Assembly (NCBI RefSeq): GCF_022511165.1
Contig: NZ_JAFLSB010000012.1
Location: 1-44,377 of the forward strand
Source of the DNA: Helicobacter sp.
GTDB lineage: Bacteria; Campylobacterota; Campylobacteria; Campylobacterales; Helicobacteraceae
DNA: 44,377 nt
Reading direction: 5' to 3'
This document shows, piece by piece, positions 43,249-44,377 of the stretch. A program made the position numbers and the translations under genes. Every line of letters begins with the position of its first letter. Within the stretch, counting starts at the first letter, position 1. Below the pieces are notes generated by a model. That model searched no databases. It was given only the letters and a program-made list of their open reading frames with translations, and was not told where the DNA came from.

Positions 43249-43277
43249 AAATATTCCTTTATGTTGTGTCGTGTGTG

Positions 43278-43283
43278 ATTATA
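43278..43283 (-). promoter_or_regulatory. Promoter -10 box for the DedA gene
   Basis: TATAAT on the minus strand about 30 bases ahead of the start codon, with two further TATAAT/TAGAAT boxes within 30 bases upstream. Any of them could be the active box; the nearest gives a leader of about 22 bases. Confidence 0.35.
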
Positions 43284-43342
43284 TGAGAGATTCTAGCATA
43301 ATTATAATAATAAATCTCAAAATATTTTGTGATATTGTCATA

Positions 43343-43996
43343 CTATCTGCGCACTTCGTGCAAGGCTTTGTCATAAAGATTATAGATTCTATTACAAGAA
43401 GCGGCAATATCTTGGTCGTGTGTGGCAAGAATAAGTGCGGCTTTATTGGTATGGATATAGGAAAAGAGAATCTCCATTACCTGCAAGGCAGTTTGCTTGT
43501 CAAGATTCCCTGTTGGCTCATCGGCAAAAATAATTTTTGGCTTTTTAGTTAATACACGCGCGATTGAGAGCCTTTGTTGCTGTCCGCCACTCAATGAGCC
43601 AATAGGCTGATGAATGACTTTATCAATCCCAAAAGATTCTAAAAGGGCTTTGTCTATGCGCTCACCAGAGAGTATTGAAGCAACTTTGAGATTTTCTATA
43701 CCGCTAAATCCTCGAAAAAGATAATGCGCTTGAAACACAATGCCAATATGCAATCTCCGCAGTAAAAGCTGCTCTTTACTGCTTAGAGCATAGATATTGT
43801 CTTTATCCATTAGCCCCACGCGCCCACTTTTGGGGGGGAGGAGTGTAGAGAGATTATTAAGAAGGCTAGATTTGCCACTGCCACTTACACCTAAAATCGC
43901 TATGCTTTCTCCTTCATTGATTTGGAGATTGACATTTGTATAAAGTGTGGTTTCAAAGCTATGAGAAAGCCCATAAGCACGAAGCAGGGGATTCAT
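43343..43996 (-). CDS. lolD: ABC transporter ATPase, LolD-like
   Basis: A 217-residue ATPase of the MacB/LolD group. Walker A AILGVSGSGKSSLL, Q-loop IVFQAHYLF, signature LSGGQQQRLSIARVL, Walker B IIFADEPTGNLD and H-loop LILATHD are all intact. The QAHYLFRGFSGIENL segment and the length fit LolD, the ATPase that releases lipoproteins from the inner membrane. Its permease partners (LolC/LolE or LolF) are not adjacent within the window. AAAGGAG precedes the ATG. A perfect palindrome lies just upstream of this ribosome site. Confidence 0.85.
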   Translation of the reverse strand: MNPLLRAYGLSHSFETTLYTNVNLQINEGESIAILGVSGSGKSSLLNNLSTLLPPKSGRVGLMDKDNIYALSSKEQLLLRRLHIGIVFQAHYLFRGFSGIENLKVASILSGERIDKALLESFGIDKVIHQPIGSLSGGQQQRLSIARVLTKKPKIIFADEPTGNLDKQTALQVMEILFSYIHTNKAALILATHDQDIAASCNRIYNLYDKALHEVRR

Positions 43997-44014
43997 AATG
44001 CTCCTTTGGTAAAA

Positions 44015-44031
44015 ATGGCATATTATGCCAT
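44015..44031 (-). promoter_or_regulatory. Perfect 17-base palindrome in the leader of the LolD-like gene
   Basis: ATGGCATA-T-TATGCCAT is an exact 8-1-8 inverted repeat 18 bases ahead of the start codon. Just upstream the minus strand reads TTTTATATGC, a possible -10 region, so the palindrome would lie at or near the transcription start: a natural operator position. As RNA the single-base loop is too small for a good hairpin without opening pairs. The binding protein is unknown. Confidence 0.45.
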
Positions 44032-44087
44032 AGCATATAAAATATTGTTTTAGAATCTGTAGCGCAAATTTATTTTAGAGGGATAAT

Positions 44088-44377
44088 CTATTGCCCTAGA
44101 ATCAGGTAAATATAAAATAAAGATATTGCATTACAAATAATATTTATAGCAAAATAAGGAGTAAGATAATTAAATGCTATCATTAAAATCAAAGAGAGAA
44201 AAGGCAACATATATGAATTTTTTATGGATGAAAAGGGCAAAAACCCACTATCATTCAAGACTTTGTAATGCCACAAGATAAAATCAATGTGCATTTTAAT
44301 ATCACAAATCCTAAGTATCCTCAAGCAAGTAAATAGCACAAATTTACATAATTTATGTTTTGAAAATATGAAGCAAA
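44088..44377 (-). CDS. Possible C-terminal part of a membrane protein (cut by the window edge)
   Basis: On the minus strand a frame is open from the edge of the window to a TAG at 44088. It would give about 95 residues with a hydrophobic C-terminal half (MLPFLSLILMIAFNYLTPYFA, IICNAISLFYIYLIL), preceded by HYKVLNDSGFLPFSSIKNS. If it begins within the window the start would be GTG near 44339 or ATG near 44294, neither with a good ribosome site. The composition is compatible with a membrane protein but such frames are also frequent in AT-rich non-coding DNA. I do not recognise it. Confidence 0.3.
   Translation of the reverse strand, partial: CFIFSKHKLCKFVLFTCLRILRICDIKMHIDFILWHYKVLNDSGFLPFSSIKNSYMLPFLSLILMIAFNYLTPYFAINIICNAISLFYIYLILGQ

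Overview
The window looks like a chromosomal segment of a Campylobacterota bacterium, most likely an enterohepatic Helicobacter. The evidence is the AT-rich sequence, the dense gene packing with one- to thirteen-base overlaps, and several gene neighbourhoods that I recall from H. pylori: fdxA-gppA-waaC-lpxL, bamA-mqnC-M16 peptidase, rsmE-membrane protein-hemH-thioredoxin lipoprotein-ccsBA, and rpoN-lptB-tsaE-dnaX-TRIC. A bioC-bioG-bioF / bioA cluster resembles the Campylobacter jejuni arrangement. Gene order comparisons are from memory, not from a search. No insertion sequence, prophage, CRISPR array or tRNA was seen.

Layout. Positions 1-52 hold the 5' end of a 16S rRNA gene on the minus strand, preceded by a long leader full of copies of the 16S 5'-terminal sequence. 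From 706 to 4440 a minus-strand operon makes a ferredoxin, an exopolyphosphatase/GppA, heptosyltransferase I and a lipid A acyltransferase. A degenerate TrpC-like protein (4535-5353) and a Gfo/Idh/MocA oxidoreductase (5599-6639) follow. From 6611 to 11297 the minus strand carries an M16-like peptidase, the menaquinone (futalosine pathway) enzyme MqnC and BamA. From 11408 to 13475 lie tyrA, rsmE and a small membrane protein. Diverging from them are hemH, a thioredoxin-fold lipoprotein and the system II cytochrome c synthase CcsBA (13560-17926), a haem and cytochrome c maturation unit. Then come a large AsmA-like periplasmic protein built from three repeats, a sigma-54-type promoter with a FlgF/FlgG-family rod protein, an unusual methylase-specificity fusion protein, a hexapeptide acetyltransferase, UppS, an SLT-like secreted protein, glyS and an ABC-2 permease (to 27928).

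The biotin block (27930-31867) supplies BioC and BioG, which start and finish the pimeloyl moiety, plus BioF and BioA. A PepSY membrane protein with a Fur-box-like palindrome follows. The rpoN-lptB-tsaE-dnaX-TRIC operon runs on the minus strand (32798-37693). A second sigma-54-type promoter drives flgG (37844-38632), so the window contains both sigma-54 and two of its probable flagellar targets. The last part (38649-43996) carries an overlapping patA-patB-ape1 set for peptidoglycan O-acetylation and its removal, a DedA protein and a LolD-like ATPase with a perfect palindrome in its leader. The final bases hold a possible partial reading frame.

Most of the window is housekeeping DNA. The points that most deserve a second look are the methylase-specificity fusion with altered catalytic motifs, the decoy repeats in the 16S leader, the apparently non-enzymatic TrpC and M16 relatives, the missing normal start codon of hemH, and the triplicated AsmA-like protein. 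I found no proof of a wholly new system.
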